Source: Betaproteobacteria bacterium (lineage in GTDB: Bacteria > Pseudomonadota > Gammaproteobacteria > Burkholderiales > SG8-39). From it: DNA of 38,481 bases. The notes beneath the pieces are model-generated. The model was not told the origin of the DNA. It did not search any database and was given only the letters and a program-made list of their open reading frames with translations. A program made the translations under genes and the position numbers. The number at the start of each line of letters is the position of its first letter. Position 1 is the first letter of the stretch. This document shows, one piece after another, positions 37,717 through 38,481 of the stretch. Where the stretch lies: the NCBI GenBank assembly GCA_947479645.1, contig CANKAJ010000037.1, positions 1 through 38,481 on the forward strand, read 5' to 3'.

Positions 37717-38481
37717 TTACTTGGTTGCGAGCAGCAGCTTCCAGTCGGCTGGCAGCCGTACTGCCTTGCTGATCGGGGGGCCCTGGATATGGTTATTGAC
37801 GTAGCCCTTGGATTGGTTGCGGCCCCAGTCACCGGCCACGACGATGTTGATCCATTCCGGGCGCTGGAACACCGGGACTTCACGCGAGAGGTCCTCCGAT
37901 TCGCCATAGCTTGCCGGCAGAAGACCTTTCTTCACCTGTTCATTGATGCTGAAGCCGGTAAGGCCGACATGCCAGGCGTATTGCTCGGCAAGGGAGGCCT
38001 TGATCTTCACGTTCCTGTGCAGATATTGCCGGATGTCGTCCTTGCTCCAGCCGTCCTTGGCAAAGACCCGAGCGATGCTGGGGCCCAGCATGATGAGGGG
38101 ATGCCAGTTTGCATACACCATGCCGACCGCCGACCAATAACCGCAGGTGCGCTGTCCGATCACATCGGCGATCAGTTCGGCGTGCTCACTGGCGTTCTCG
38201 CTGCCGCTGTAAGTGGGCGCACTGATGGCGACCACGCTCTGCACCGTCACGATGTTATCGCCGGCGCGGAAGCCGCGATCGACACTATAGGGTTGCCAGC
38301 CGATGTCGGCGACGGCATCTTCATTTTCGGCGGCAGCCACCAGGAAGCTCTGGCCGATGCTGCCCTTGTCGGCGCCTTCGGGGGCATGGTGAAAGCCACC
38401 GATGTTGCGCAGGTAGAGGCGCAGGAAGCGCCCGACGCTGGTGTTGGCCTGGAAACCGGTGCGCATCACGCCCTGGCCGGA
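37717..38481 (-). CDS. Unidentified conserved-looking protein, N-terminus outside window
   Basis: The frame is open from the window edge and ends at a TAA at 37719-37717, giving 254 visible residues. An internal GTG near 38469 exists, but coding continues upstream (SGQG before VMRTGFQANT), so the true start is beyond the edge. I do not recognise the family. Visible features are RTGFQANTSVGRFLRLYLRN, an acidic stretch AAENEDAVADIGW, and YANWHPLIMLGPSIARVF, with no signal peptide or membrane helix in this part. It is the first gene seen of the Bug-PrpD-ABC operon and may be an enzyme acting on the same substrate. Confidence 0.75.
   Translation of the reverse strand, partial: SGQGVMRTGFQANTSVGRFLRLYLRNIGGFHHAPEGADKGSIGQSFLVAAAENEDAVADIGWQPYSVDRGFRAGDNIVTVQSVVAISAPTYSGSENASEHAELIADVIGQRTCGYWSAVGMVYANWHPLIMLGPSIARVFAKDGWSKDDIRQYLHRNVKIKASLAEQYAWHVGLTGFSINEQVKKGLLPASYGESEDLSREVPVFQRPEWINIVVAGDWGRNQSKGYVNNHIQGPPISKAVRLPADWKLLLATK

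Overview
The window is the replication-origin region of a betaproteobacterial chromosome, most likely from the order Burkholderiales or a close relative. The main evidence is the divergent rpmH / dnaA-dnaN-gyrB block, with rnpA-yidD-yidC-mnmE behind rpmH and no recF between dnaN and gyrB. The blocks lysM-dprA-smg-topB and def-fmt-rsmB-DUF4390-ntrY-ntrX-trkA-trkH, and a Bug-family (TctC-like) periplasmic receptor, point the same way. The species cannot be named from the sequence.

Layout. 1-3.65 kb: the end of an unidentified gene, a Gfo/Idh/MocA oxidoreductase with an altered catalytic motif, an orphan antitoxin-like HTH regulator with a palindromic operator over its -10 box, a strong two-way terminator, and GTP-dependent PEP carboxykinase. 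3.85-7.75 kb (minus strand): mnmE, yidC, yidD, rnpA and rpmH, written leftward from a clear sigma70 promoter. 7.75-13.0 kb (plus strand): dnaA, a probable unwinding origin with five DnaA-trio units just before dnaN, then dnaN and gyrB. 13.15-18.8 kb (minus): a topoisomerase III-type enzyme, smg, dprA and a LysM protein. 18.99-29.5 kb (plus): def, fmt, rsmB, a DUF4390 protein, the NtrY/NtrX pair, TrkA/TrkH potassium uptake and a shortened CobW-like P-loop protein. 29.47-38.48 kb (minus): an apparent catabolic or transport operon with an unidentified protein cut by the window edge, a Bug receptor, two MmgE/PrpD proteins, and an ABC importer made of receptor, fused permease and ATPase.

How the parts work together. 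The core half holds replication initiation (DnaA, clamp, gyrase), ribosome and tRNA maturation (RnpA, L34, MnmE, Fmt, Def, RsmB), membrane insertion (YidD, YidC) and a membrane-sensing and ion module (NtrYX-TrkAH). Most genes in the fmt-to-CobW run overlap or nearly touch, which implies translational coupling. The right-hand accessory operon has two different kinds of periplasmic receptor, and each receptor gene is followed by a GC-rich hairpin that could raise its mRNA level over downstream genes.

The points most worth following up are the DnaA-trio origin, the NtrX protein that has lost the working parts of its AAA+ domain, two mini-ORFs that exactly bridge ntrX-trkA and trkA-trkH, the paired PrpD proteins of which one has changed active-site residues, and a 78-bp MITE-like inverted repeat inside the ABC operon. 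No tRNA, rRNA, CRISPR array, prophage or complete insertion sequence was seen. I found no clear new multi-gene system; the right-hand operon is the best candidate for unknown biochemistry.
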